Both the position numbers and the translations under genes were made by a program. Shown here one piece after another: positions 42,467 through 50,852 of a stretch of 64,000 nucleotides of DNA. A model generated the notes under the pieces. The model searched no databases. It saw nothing but the letters and a program-made list of their open reading frames with translations, and was not told the origin of the DNA. How positions within the stretch are numbered: the stretch's first letter is position 1; every line of letters begins with the position of its first letter. The DNA comes from Candidatus Companilactobacillus pullicola. Its GTDB lineage: Bacteria; Bacillota; Bacilli; Lactobacillales; Lactobacillaceae. The stretch spans positions 1 to 64,000 of the forward strand of contig DXCM01000031.1 in assembly GCA_019116025.1 (NCBI GenBank). Direction: 5' to 3'.

Positions 42467-43366
42467 TTATTTTTTATCAACATCATGTCCGCCAAATTCA
42501 TTTCTCAAGGCAGCCACAACTTTACCGGTAAAGGTATCATCTTCTAAAGAACGATAACGCATCATCAATGACGCCGCAATAACTGGTGTTGGTACTTGTA
42601 GTTTCAAGGCTTCTTCCAAAGTCCACTTACCTTCACCTGATGAATGCATTATTCCTTTGATTTCGTCCAAATTAGGATCTTTTGAAAAGGCAGATTGTGT
42701 TAACTCCATCAACCAGCCACGGATAACTGAACCATGTTCCCAAACTTTGGCAACTGCTTCTTTGTTGTAATCAAATTGACTGTGTTCCAAGACATCGAAT
42801 CCTTCAGCAATTGCTTGCATCATTCCGTATTCGATACCATTGTGAACCATCTTTAAATAATGACCGCTACCGGCTTTACCAGTATACAAGTATCCGTCTG
42901 TTTGAGCAATTCCTTTGAAAATTGGTTCGATATATTCAAAAGTTTTTTCATCGTCTCCACCGATCATGAAGTTACCATCACGATTAGCACCGCTCATACC
43001 ACCTGAAGTACCGACGTCAAAGAATTTAATTTGTTTATCTTTCAAGATTTGGTTATGTTTCAATGAATCCTCGAAAAATGAATTGCCACCGTCAATTACA
43101 ATATCATTGGGATCAAGAATTTCGCTAAGCTTATCAATTGTTTCATTTGTAGGATTTCCTGCTGGTAACATTACCCAAACAATACGTGGAGCTTGCAATT
43201 GTTTGATAGCATCTTCCAAAGTTTGTTCTACTTGTGCACCTAGTGTTGAGGCATCATTTCTGGCAGCGTCACTTAAATCAAACGCTACTACTTCATTTCC
43301 ATTACGAATCAAGTTCTCTGTTAAGTTGATTCCCATCTTGCCTAACCCAATCATTGCTAATTTCAA
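42467..43366 (-). CDS. gnd: 6-phosphogluconate dehydrogenase, decarboxylating (short form)
   Basis: The 299-residue protein has a Rossmann start (LAMIGLGKMGINLTENLI), the 6PGDH signature DVGTSGGMSGANRDGNFMIGGD, and the catalytic segment GSGHYLKMVHNGIEYGMMQAIAEGFDVL. It is the short, about 300-residue form (YqeC/GntZ-like), not the 470-residue form. It converts 6-phosphogluconate to ribulose 5-phosphate and CO2. I start at TTG 43366, with AGGAGG 7 nt upstream; the 80 residues of open frame further upstream do not resemble the family and cross a terminator. Confidence 0.92.
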   Translation of the reverse strand: MKLAMIGLGKMGINLTENLIRNGNEVVAFDLSDAARNDASTLGAQVEQTLEDAIKQLQAPRIVWVMLPAGNPTNETIDKLSEILDPNDIVIDGGNSFFEDSLKHNQILKDKQIKFFDVGTSGGMSGANRDGNFMIGGDDEKTFEYIEPIFKGIAQTDGYLYTGKAGSGHYLKMVHNGIEYGMMQAIAEGFDVLEHSQFDYNKEAVAKVWEHGSVIRGWLMELTQSAFSKDPNLDEIKGIMHSSGEGKWTLEEALKLQVPTPVIAASLMMRYRSLEDDTFTGKVVAALRNEFGGHDVDKK

Positions 43367-43408
43367 AATAAATCCTCCTAATTTGTTATCACAAGGATTA
43401 ATTATACA

Positions 43409-43445
43409 TAAAAAAGCCGCACCAAAAACAACATTTTGGTACGAC
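43409..43445 (-). terminator. Terminator of the MerR-like gene
   Basis: GCCGCACCAAAA pairs with TTTTGGTACGAC around ACAACA. On the minus strand a T run follows, so it ends the gene at 43488 upstream of gnd. Confidence 0.7.
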
Positions 43446-43487
43446 CCGATTGCTAGAAAGGTTGATATCATAGACTTAATTGGCTGT

Positions 43488-44054
43488 CTAGCCCATGAAC
43501 TTGTTCCACCAGTGACCTTTTTTATCGTCGTTAACTTTTTCATTAACACGTTCTTTAAGATTTTCACTGTTATTAGAAGTTGTAGTTTCAACTTTTTCTG
43601 CATCTTGTTGCTTCAAAGTATCTAACTCAACTTGTAATTCTTCTTTAGCCTTTTGGGCGTCATTAAGCTCATCTTGCAATTCTTTAATTGTAAGTTCGCG
43701 TTTTTTATTTTCAGACTCTAATTTGGCAACAGTTACCTGTAGTTCCTTAACTTTTTCTGCGTCTTGTCCAACTTCAGCCTTGTCTTTCTTTACTTCAGAG
43801 GTTGGATAAATTTGCATTGCAGATGTTTCCAGAGTCATTTTAGGACCATGGCTCAACTTAACCATTTCCTTAAAATCTTCGATGTTCTTTTGCGTATACA
43901 AACGATTATTTTGACTATTACGTTCAAAATATTTACTATTCTCAGTCGTGCGTTCAACGATCAAAGAGTATTTACGCAGTGTGGCTACACTTATCCCTAA
44001 ATCTTTGGCAGCTTGTGCAGGAGTTAATAAATTGTTGCTTTTTACTTTAGTCAA
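43488..44054 (-). CDS. MerR-like HTH protein with long coiled coil
   Basis: The 188-residue protein has an N-terminal MerR/Xis-like helix-turn-helix (LLTPAQAAKDLGISVATLRKYSLIVE), then a wing with RLYTQKNIEDFKEMV. A coiled coil of about 65 residues follows (AEKVKELQVTVAKLESENK to LDTLKQQD), then a polar linker and the C-terminal tail GHWWNKFMG. The layout recalls RacA and plasmid DUF536/DUF3967 proteins, which bind DNA and self-assemble. The aromatic basic tail could touch the membrane. The start is a TTG preceded by GGGGGA. Role is inferred: chromosome or plasmid positioning rather than simple gene control. Confidence 0.75.
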   Translation of the reverse strand: MTKVKSNNLLTPAQAAKDLGISVATLRKYSLIVERTTENSKYFERNSQNNRLYTQKNIEDFKEMVKLSHGPKMTLETSAMQIYPTSEVKKDKAEVGQDAEKVKELQVTVAKLESENKKRELTIKELQDELNDAQKAKEELQVELDTLKQQDAEKVETTTSNNSENLKERVNEKVNDDKKGHWWNKFMG

Positions 44055-44280
44055 AAGGATTCCCCCAAGGTTGTTTCATTCTCTTCATTATAAAAATAAT
44101 AATTGTGAAGTTCAACTACAAAATCAATGTAGTTCAAATTTAAATCATCCTTGCTATATTTTAACCTTGAAATTGGATATACTAAAGACGTAATAACAAA
44201 AATATTTACTCTTAGCCGACACAGTCGGTTTTTCTTTGGTGTATAATTCATCTTACAAGAACAGAAGGGGAAATCATATA

Positions 44281-45669
44281 TTGTCAAGTTCTACAATTAC
44301 AACAAATTTCATTATCATTTTGCTTACTTTCATTTTTGCCTTCTTCTTCGTTGCTGCTGAGTTTGCTTTAGTTCAAACCAGATCTAGTCAACTGGAAGAT
44401 GCAATTTCCAAGGGCAATGGTAATACCAAAAAATTAAAACGTGCTCTGATGATGGTCAATAACCTCAATGAGTACCTATCAACGACTCAAGTTGGTACTA
44501 GTATCGCTGGTATCATTTTAGGTTGGATCGGTGAAAGTACAATCGAATATCTACTGGTTGAAGTATTGGGTGTCGCCCATATCTCAGCTGGTGGCAGTAG
44601 CGGTTTGCATGCTGTTAGTTCCATTGTCGGTGTGCTTTTACTAACATATCTAGAAGTTGTTTTAACGGAAATCGTTCCTAAAAACATTTCAATCGATATG
44701 CCAATGACGATGTTAATGCTTGTCGTTACACCGCTTAGATTCTTCCACATTGCCGTTTATCCATTCGTTTGGTTACTAAACGTATCTGCTTCAGGTATCG
44801 TCCGTTTAATGGGAATGAAGCCCGCTGACTCTGAAAACGAGGTTTTCTCCCAATCAGAAATTCTTAGACTTTCCAAGTCATCTATTAAGGGTGGCGATAT
44901 GGAACCTGACGATGTTATCTTCATGCAACGTGCTTTCGAATTAAACGACAAAGTTGCTAAGGATATCATGGTTGATAGAACTAGTCTTTACGTTGTCGAT
45001 ATTACCGATAAAGTTAAAGATGTTATCAAGGATTACTTACAACAAGGATTTTCAAGATTCCCTGTTGTAGCCGATAACGATAAAGATAAAGTCTTAGGTT
45101 ACGTTTATGCTTACGATATTGTCCGTCAGAATCAAGTTGACGGTAACGTTGGCATCAGCCGTATTTTAAGATCAGTTAATACCGTTCCTGAAACAATGCC
45201 AATCCAAGATATCCTATCTAAGATGATCAAGAAACAGACACCTATCGTCATCGTTGTCGATGAATATGGTGGTACCAGTGGTATCGTTACCGATAAGGAT
45301 ATTTACGAAGAATTATTCGGTACTGTTAAGGATGAAATTGATGATGTTTCTGATGAATATATCGTCAAAAATCCTGACGGCTCTTACAATGTTTCTGGTA
45401 AGACAACGCTTTATGACTTTGAACGTTACTTCAGATCCGATATTCCTGAATTCCAGGATTCCGATATTATCACCGTTGGTGGTTATATCATTGAAAAGTA
45501 TCCTAACATTCAAAAGGATTTTGAGTTCGAAATGGATAACTTTAAGTTTAAGGTTGCTGAATTCGATCACGGATTCGTTAACTGGTTTAAAGTTACTGTT
45601 GATAAAACGGCCGTTACCAAGCAAGATAATTTAGCATCACTTACTGATGTTGATGATTTAAAAGATTAA
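44281..45669 (+). CDS. CNNM/CorC family transporter (hemolysin C-like)
   Basis: The 462-residue protein has a DUF21/CNNM membrane domain with FAFFFVAAEFALVQTRSSQLE, STTQVGTSIAGIILGWIGE and LLTYLEVVLTEIVPKNIS. A CBS domain pair follows (about 200-330: IMVDRTSLYVVDI, IVIVVDEYGGTSGIVTDKDI), then a C-terminal CorC/HlyC domain. Such proteins export or sense Mg2+ (and sometimes Co2+); despite the name they are not toxins. I start at TTG 44281, with AAGGGG 10 nt upstream; a TTG at 44236 has no such site. A terminator follows directly. Confidence 0.9.
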   Translation: MSSSTITTNFIIILLTFIFAFFFVAAEFALVQTRSSQLEDAISKGNGNTKKLKRALMMVNNLNEYLSTTQVGTSIAGIILGWIGESTIEYLLVEVLGVAHISAGGSSGLHAVSSIVGVLLLTYLEVVLTEIVPKNISIDMPMTMLMLVVTPLRFFHIAVYPFVWLLNVSASGIVRLMGMKPADSENEVFSQSEILRLSKSSIKGGDMEPDDVIFMQRAFELNDKVAKDIMVDRTSLYVVDITDKVKDVIKDYLQQGFSRFPVVADNDKDKVLGYVYAYDIVRQNQVDGNVGISRILRSVNTVPETMPIQDILSKMIKKQTPIVIVVDEYGGTSGIVTDKDIYEELFGTVKDEIDDVSDEYIVKNPDGSYNVSGKTTLYDFERYFRSDIPEFQDSDIITVGGYIIEKYPNIQKDFEFEMDNFKFKVAEFDHGFVNWFKVTVDKTAVTKQDNLASLTDVDDLKD

Positions 45670-45677
45670 AACTAGAT

Positions 45678-45719
45678 AAATAACCAGTAGCTCAATTATG
45701 AGTTGCTGGTTATTTTTTT
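45678..45719 (+). terminator. Intrinsic terminator of the CNNM gene
   Basis: AATAACCAG and AGCTCA pair with GAGTT and CTGGTTATTTTTTT. A9 starts 22 nt beyond, so it lies downstream of the terminator. Confidence 0.85.
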
Positions 45720-45740
45720 GAATCCATATAGTATAAATTT

Positions 45741-45914
45741 GCCGTCCTCCACAAAAATTGGGAATGCTGTTGGAACGCTATGGGCACGATTTTGAACTAA
45801 TTATTTTACACTTCGTGCAAAATAATTAGTTCAAAAGTCGGCCTTATTGTAATCGGCAAAGCCGATAACAATAATTTCATAGCTGAACGCATTCCCAATT
45901 TTTGTTCCGGACTA
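45741..45914 (+). repeat. Family A structured intergenic repeat, copy A9
   Basis: Outer arms CAAAAATTGGGAATGC (45752-45767) and GCATTCCCAATTTTTG (45889-45904) are perfect. Its GCACTTCGTGC hairpin is extended into a long near-perfect palindrome (TTTTGAACTAATTATTTT against AAAATAATTAGTTCAAAA). A9 and the remnant to its right fill the 471-nt gap between convergent genes. Confidence 0.88.
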
Positions 45915-46085
45915 GTTTCCTGTTCTATTGCTTGTATATTTTTCAAATATTAAATAGTAAAGATAACATCTACTAGGGATTTCAGGTAAGTTCCTATAAT
46001 TAATAAACATTTCTTAAACCAAAATTCATAATCCTCACCTAATTACATATAACCATCTAACTGCCGCAATTTTAGCAAATAATAA

Positions 46086-46125
46086 TAGAATCTGAATATT
46101 TTCTACTGCCGGCAGCATACTTATA
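46086..46125 (-). repeat. Remnant of a family A repeat (internal deletion)
   Basis: GAATCTGAATATTTTCTACT then GCCGGCAGCAT resembles the two ends of A8 joined (ATTTTCTACTACCGACGGCAT), including the flank CTTATACCA against CTTACACCA. The interior is missing. It is where an inverted partner of A9 would be expected. Confidence 0.5.
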
Positions 46126-46140
46126 CCATATCGGTTGATA

Positions 46141-46893
46141 TTATTTCTTTACAGAATAACTAGCCCAGAACGTTGGAATATTGAAATCATGAAGTTTACC
46201 TTCACTGTTGGTGTCTTCATACAAATCAACAATTTGAAAACCGGCTTGGATTTGTCCGCGTAATTGTTCATCCAATGTATGTGAAAATTGAACACCTTCT
46301 TCTTCAAGTGGGAACTCTTCTTTGATCTTATCATCCTTTAACGGATTGTACGGCAGAGCATGATAGAGTTTAGTTTCTGTCTTATCAAAGATATAGTTGA
46401 TGCCATTATCCATCCCTACTAGCAGGCGACCACCTTTTTTCAAAATACGTTGGCTTTCTTTCCAGACATGTTGAACGTCCTCTATGTAACAGTTAGCGAC
46501 TGGTTGAATAATTAAATCAAAACTGTCGTCCGCAAATGGCAAAGGTTTAGTCATGTAGCCACGGATAATTTCGATATCATATCCTTCTCGCTTGGCGACT
46601 AATTCTTCGGCATCTAATTGTTTTTGTGAGTAATCGAAGACTGTACAGTCAGCACCTAACGCCGCAAATATTGGCATTTGTTGTCCACCACCGGATGCTA
46701 ATCCTAAAACTTTTTTGCCAACTAATGATTCTGGAAATCAGTCACGTGGTATTTCTCGATTAGGTGTCAAAACCATACGGAATTCGCCCTTTTGTGCCTT
46801 AACGTATTCTTCATGAGAAATAGGTGTGCCCCATTCCCAGCCTTCTTTAACCCACTGATCAATAATTTTCGAATTGAAATCTGTATAATCCAT
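46141..46893 (-). pseudogene. Class I SAM-dependent methyltransferase with in-frame TGA
   Basis: From ATG 46893 (GTGAGGG upstream) the frame encodes a 250-codon methyltransferase. Codon 52 is TGA (46738-46740, REIPRD-stop-FPESLVG), where relatives have Trp, so a single G-to-A change explains it. After the stop the same frame continues with motif I (VLGLASGGGQQ), FDYSQKQLDAEELVAKREG and LIIQPVANCYIEDV, down to a normal end at 46141. Restart at ATG 46677 would lack motif I, so it should not work. A genuine nonsense mutation or a sequencing error; readthrough is possible but unsupported. Confidence 0.8.
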
Positions 46894-46996
46894 TGGCTTT
46901 ACCCTCACTTGTAAAATTTCTATAATTATAGAATTAATATTCTCCTATAACAACAAAAATAACCAGCCAACATAGCGTCGACTGGTTACTTAAATA

Positions 46997-48706
46997 TTAT
47001 TTTTCTTTACTACTTTTCAAACCTTCAATTTTACTGAAATCGATCAAGTTCAATTTATTAATAAACAAGATTGCAATAATTACAAGTAATGATAAGAATG
47101 AAGTTCGACGAGCTACTTTTTGCGTCGTCGTTTCAAAGTAATCAACTACTACTTTACCTTTACCATTAACAGTTACTTGGGCCAAGTTATTATTGGTCTT
47201 ATCAACACGTAGTTCTGATACTTTACCCTTCGATTGCGTACTTTGGAAACCATAGTAGCCGATAATTGGTAGATCGACTTTGGCGTTCTTTGCATTCTTA
47301 AAGTTAAAGCTTAAACGTGTTCCATACTGTTTGAAATCAGTAATTTTAGCCTTACCTGTCATTACCTTAGGCTTGTGTTTACTTCTCTGTAACTTACTTA
47401 AATTAGTGCCAACAGGTAGATACTCTTGACCACCGCCGATACTATAAGGTTCGGCTTGATTGTAAGTCTCATAAGTATTTCTTTGAAGCGGTGAATTATT
47501 TACTAAACGGTATTCAGACGAAACTGCTATCAGCATAACGAATAGCATCAAGACAACTTTCATCGTACGTTTCTTAAATAATCCCAATGGATCAGCCGCA
47601 ATAAAGACTGCTAATAATAATGAAGCAATCATGTAAAAACGCCATGGATACTGGATCATCTTAAGTGGTGTTTTATTCAATAATTCCCAAGGGAACAACT
47701 TAGTGCTGCAGAGCAGCATTCCTGCACCAATCAATGAGAAATCACGAACGGCTTTATTCTCAATTTTAGTTAAGGAAATAAAGACCACTATTGCCGCAAA
47801 TAACATTACGATTCCCGGATTTGGTTGATCATAAATATTATTCAAACTAGCATGAGCCATATCAGAAAAATCTGGTGCGGTTGCTACTAAGTTTGGATTC
47901 GATTGCGTTAAGAAAAACTTGGTATGTTTCATCTGTTCCAACATTGGTAAGAAATAAGCCACCGTTAGAAGTAATGAACAAATCGTAGCCCAGCAAAGTG
48001 ATAAGAGACGCGCTGGCGTTTTTCGTAATTCAGCAATTTGGCAGATTGCTACTATAACAATCAAAATAGCCAATAATAATGGTGTGATGGCGTGTGAATA
48101 AATTACTCCCGTCATACCAAAAGTTAGATACAACCAATTCTTATGTTCACCATAGAAGACTTCATAAATACCTAATAATGCTATCGGTAGAAAGACAAAA
48201 GCCCCTATTTCGCCTAAGTCATGACGATACAAGACGTCAATCATTCGATAAGTTGATAACGTGTAGACGAAACTGAATACTAGACTGCTCCAATATTCTT
48301 TTCTAATTTTATAAAAGCAAAGGAACGACACGCCCATCGTCAAAAAGGTTAATAAAATGTTCAAACTAATAATTGCTTGAGCACTGGAGTAACCCATCAA
48401 ACGTAAAAAGGCGGCTGGATAAAGCAAGAAGTCAGAATAAAAGATATTAACAATATATCCAAAACCATTCATAAACGACATATTGATAAATGGGAAGTAC
48501 TGGTGGCGCAGTAGCGAATGATATAGTCCCTCAATTCGCATATTATGGAACCGATCATCACTTGTTCCTAAAAACGACCAAATCTTATCTTGAAAAATCT
48601 GTGCTTGATAGACGGCCAAAATGCTGACCAGTAGGAAAAGAACAATAGTAGCGACTACAATTGCTATCTTTTTCCAGTTCTTTTTATTCAAAAATGTTAA
48701 TTGCAT
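46997..48706 (-). CDS. Polytopic GT-C-like membrane protein (PTPS-related/YfhO-like), copy 1
   Basis: The 569-residue protein has about 11-12 membrane helices. After TM1 comes an extracellular loop with TSDDRFHNMRIEGLY (acidic pair D50/D51), as in GT-C glycosyltransferases that use lipid-linked sugars. A C-terminal extracellular beta-rich segment (about 430-535) contains NLPIIGYYGFQS-like LPIIGYYGFQS and GKGKVVVDYFETT, followed by a last helix. It matches the 6-pyruvoyl-tetrahydropterin-synthase-related membrane family in layout. A paralog lies upstream. The role is probably glycan modification of the cell envelope. Acceptor and donor are unknown. Confidence 0.75.
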   Translation of the reverse strand: MQLTFLNKKNWKKIAIVVATIVLFLLVSILAVYQAQIFQDKIWSFLGTSDDRFHNMRIEGLYHSLLRHQYFPFINMSFMNGFGYIVNIFYSDFLLYPAAFLRLMGYSSAQAIISLNILLTFLTMGVSFLCFYKIRKEYWSSLVFSFVYTLSTYRMIDVLYRHDLGEIGAFVFLPIALLGIYEVFYGEHKNWLYLTFGMTGVIYSHAITPLLLAILIVIVAICQIAELRKTPARLLSLCWATICSLLLTVAYFLPMLEQMKHTKFFLTQSNPNLVATAPDFSDMAHASLNNIYDQPNPGIVMLFAAIVVFISLTKIENKAVRDFSLIGAGMLLCSTKLFPWELLNKTPLKMIQYPWRFYMIASLLLAVFIAADPLGLFKKRTMKVVLMLFVMLIAVSSEYRLVNNSPLQRNTYETYNQAEPYSIGGGQEYLPVGTNLSKLQRSKHKPKVMTGKAKITDFKQYGTRLSFNFKNAKNAKVDLPIIGYYGFQSTQSKGKVSELRVDKTNNNLAQVTVNGKGKVVVDYFETTTQKVARRTSFLSLLVIIAILFINKLNLIDFSKIEGLKSSKEK

Positions 48707-48775
48707 AACAAAATACCTTTCTTAGTAATAAACACAATACGTTTATTATACTAACTAGCTTCCTGTAAAAGATAC

Positions 48776-50425
48776 TCATTTTTTCATTCTTTTTTTCTTA
48801 CTATAAAAAGTCAAAAAGAAAATCAACAAACTAGATATCGAAATAATTCTACTACTTTTTTGAATCCACGTTTGATAATAATCAACTCTGACAGTACCCT
48901 TCCCGTTCAGTGTTACTTGTCCTAAGCCAGTTTGAGGATTCATTTTTAAAGCTGACACATTGCCAAGTGAATTTTTAGCCGAATATCCATAATAACCAAT
49001 TATCGGTAGATTGATTCTAGCGTTGTTTGCATCATTAAAATTAAAACTAATTTTAGAGGCATTTTGTTTAAATCCAGTAATTTCAATGGTACCTTTTTCA
49101 ACAGTGGGAACGTGTGCCATTCCCTCTAATTTCTTCAAACTAGCTTGTTTAGGCAGATATTCTTCCCCACTACCAATACTATAAGAATCTAAGTGATTAA
49201 ACGAAGTATAGGTATCATATTCGTGAGGATAATTTTTGACTAACAATAATTCTGAATTTAACGTCAACACTAATATAAAACCGACGAGAATAACTTTTAA
49301 CTGCTTTTTAGCAAAGAGATGTAACGGATCGGCTGCCAAAAAAATACTGAATAACACTGTAATCAACATATTCAAACGCCAGGGAAATTGAATTATCCTC
49401 AAAGGTGTATCTTCCAACATTCCCCATGGAAACAGCTTACTAGTCATTATTAAAAATATTTCTCCAATAATGGCAAAATCTCGAACAGCCGGATTCTTCA
49501 CTTTCCAAACAACAAACGGAATGGCGATAGCAACAATAATCAGAACCAGACCGATGCCTTCCTGATAGAGATCATTATTAAAACTCCACGTGAAAATATC
49601 TTTAAGAGAATTACTCCTCTGTGCCACATCCACCAATGGCGAAGTTAATTTAAATTTAGTTTGATTAAGTTGCTCAAACATTGGCAAAAAGTATGCCAAA
49701 CTGAACACTCCAGCTAGTAATCCCGAATAGACTAATCTTAAAATCCGCCGTGGTTCTCGAATTAAAATTTTGATTCTAAATAAAATTACGCAAAAGATTA
49801 ACATTCCAATCAATATTGGTGATAAGGCATGAGCATAAATTACCATGACCATTCCCAAAGTTAGAAAGTACCACTTACTAGAGTCGTCGTAAAAAATCTC
49901 ATAGATTCCCAAAATAACGATCGGCAAAAATGTCAAAGTTAGCGTTTCACCGATATCAAAACGTCGTACCATGTCAAAGATCCGATAGGCACTTAACGTA
50001 TAAATAAAGCTAAACAATAAGCTCTTACCATCGTTATGACTAACATAACGGTAAGCATAAAAAGCAATCAAAAAAGTAGCAAAGTTAAGGATGACATAAT
50101 ATGTCACAAAAGCTTGGGCTGTGGTCAAACCAATCAATCTTAAAATAGCCGCTGGATAGAGCCACAAGTCAGCGTAAAAGACATTAGAAATATAACCAAA
50201 TCCACCCATGAATGCCATATTCACAACTGGAAATAATTGTCCCTGTTTAAGAGCTTGATATAAACCTTCAATTCTCAACACGTGAAAACGACCATCCGTA
50301 TCAATATCCAAATAAGACCAAATATGACCATTCTTCAAGTCCGTTGTATAAATAATTGCCACGCTCATAACGAGAAATAAGACCCAGATAGAAATCATTT
50401 TGTGCTGTTCAAAGAATTTTTTCAT
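48776..50425 (-). CDS. Polytopic GT-C-like membrane protein (PTPS-related/YfhO-like), copy 2
   Basis: The 549-residue protein is colinear with the downstream paralog: IDTDGRFHVLRIEGLY in the first loop, GFGYISNVFYADLWLYPAA, a C-terminal NLPIIGYYGYSA domain and VDYYQTWIQKSSR before the last helix. The two genes are 69 nt apart and could be cotranscribed. As in copy 1, a lipid-linked sugar transferase role is inferred from GT-C topology and the acidic loop. Sequence differences are spread along the whole length, which suggests an old duplication. Confidence 0.75.
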   Translation of the reverse strand: MKKFFEQHKMISIWVLFLVMSVAIIYTTDLKNGHIWSYLDIDTDGRFHVLRIEGLYQALKQGQLFPVVNMAFMGGFGYISNVFYADLWLYPAAILRLIGLTTAQAFVTYYVILNFATFLIAFYAYRYVSHNDGKSLLFSFIYTLSAYRIFDMVRRFDIGETLTLTFLPIVILGIYEIFYDDSSKWYFLTLGMVMVIYAHALSPILIGMLIFCVILFRIKILIREPRRILRLVYSGLLAGVFSLAYFLPMFEQLNQTKFKLTSPLVDVAQRSNSLKDIFTWSFNNDLYQEGIGLVLIIVAIAIPFVVWKVKNPAVRDFAIIGEIFLIMTSKLFPWGMLEDTPLRIIQFPWRLNMLITVLFSIFLAADPLHLFAKKQLKVILVGFILVLTLNSELLLVKNYPHEYDTYTSFNHLDSYSIGSGEEYLPKQASLKKLEGMAHVPTVEKGTIEITGFKQNASKISFNFNDANNARINLPIIGYYGYSAKNSLGNVSALKMNPQTGLGQVTLNGKGTVRVDYYQTWIQKSSRIISISSLLIFFLTFYSKKKRMKK

Positions 50426-50442
50426 AGTTTCATACCTAAAAC

Positions 50443-50484
50443 AAAAAGAGGAAGTTCAAAGACATCAGTCTTCAAACTCCCTCA
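50443..50484 (-). terminator. Terminator of the HAD operon
   Basis: On the minus strand GAGGGAGTTT and AAGAC pair with GTCTT and AACTTCCTC, followed by TTTTTG. It lies just after the stop at 50495. Confidence 0.75.
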
Positions 50485-50494
50485 AGATATTTTT

Positions 50495-50839
50495 CTATTC
50501 TTCAATAATATTGACACTCTTATCGATTAACTCTTTTGAATTACTAAAAGTTAACAGCTGTGTTTTAGGATCAACTTTCAATGATAAGTGTTCATCCAGA
50601 AAATCTTTTGCACTGTCTTTAAAATAAATCGTTCCTAAAGCACTGTCCAAATGGACTGTATAATCTGATAAATCTTCATTTGAATCGACCACGATAATTC
50701 GAAATTTGGTTAAGAGTGCGCAAGTACCCTCATCTGAAAAACGTCCAAATCCATCATCTAAATCTAGCAAAAGATTCTTACCAGCGTCAAAATATTTTTT
50801 TAATTTAATTTGTGCCTCATTGCTTAATTCAATTTTCAT
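50495..50839 (-). CDS. IscA/HesB-like (Fe-S biosynthesis fold) protein lacking the cysteines
   Basis: The 114-residue protein fits the Fe-S_biosyn (HesB/IscA-like) fold as found in lactobacilli: MKIELSNEAQIKLKKYF start, LLLDLDDGFG, VDSNEDLSDYTVHLDS and a beta-rich end. A-type carriers need three Cys (one central, two in a C-terminal CxC). Here only one Cys is present (GTCALL) and the C-terminus reads LLTFSNSKEL. Cluster binding of the usual type is therefore not expected. I start at ATG 50839, with GAGGT upstream. It is the last gene of the HAD operon. Confidence 0.75.
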   Translation of the reverse strand: MKIELSNEAQIKLKKYFDAGKNLLLDLDDGFGRFSDEGTCALLTKFRIIVVDSNEDLSDYTVHLDSALGTIYFKDSAKDFLDEHLSLKVDPKTQLLTFSNSKELIDKSVNIIEE

Positions 50840-50852
50840 TAGCGACCTCAAC

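Noticed and set aside
43367..43603. 79 extra N-terminal residues of the gnd frame
   Set aside because: Not conserved in 6PGDH, crosses a terminator and overlaps the MerR-like gene; TTG 43366 has a perfect ribosome site.
42915..43625. 236-residue plus-strand ORF
   Set aside because: Antisense to gnd and part of the MerR-like gene; the translation resembles no protein and follows the codon pattern of the opposite strand.
1137..46125. Family A and B repeats as CRISPR, rRNA-like or IS ends
   Set aside because: Copies are dispersed and facing rather than arrayed, lack a transposase, and no target duplications are evident at their borders.
46141..46677. 178-residue methyltransferase as an intact short gene
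   Set aside because: The same frame continues upstream beyond a single TGA with conserved sequence including motif I, so the short ORF is only the tail of a broken gene.
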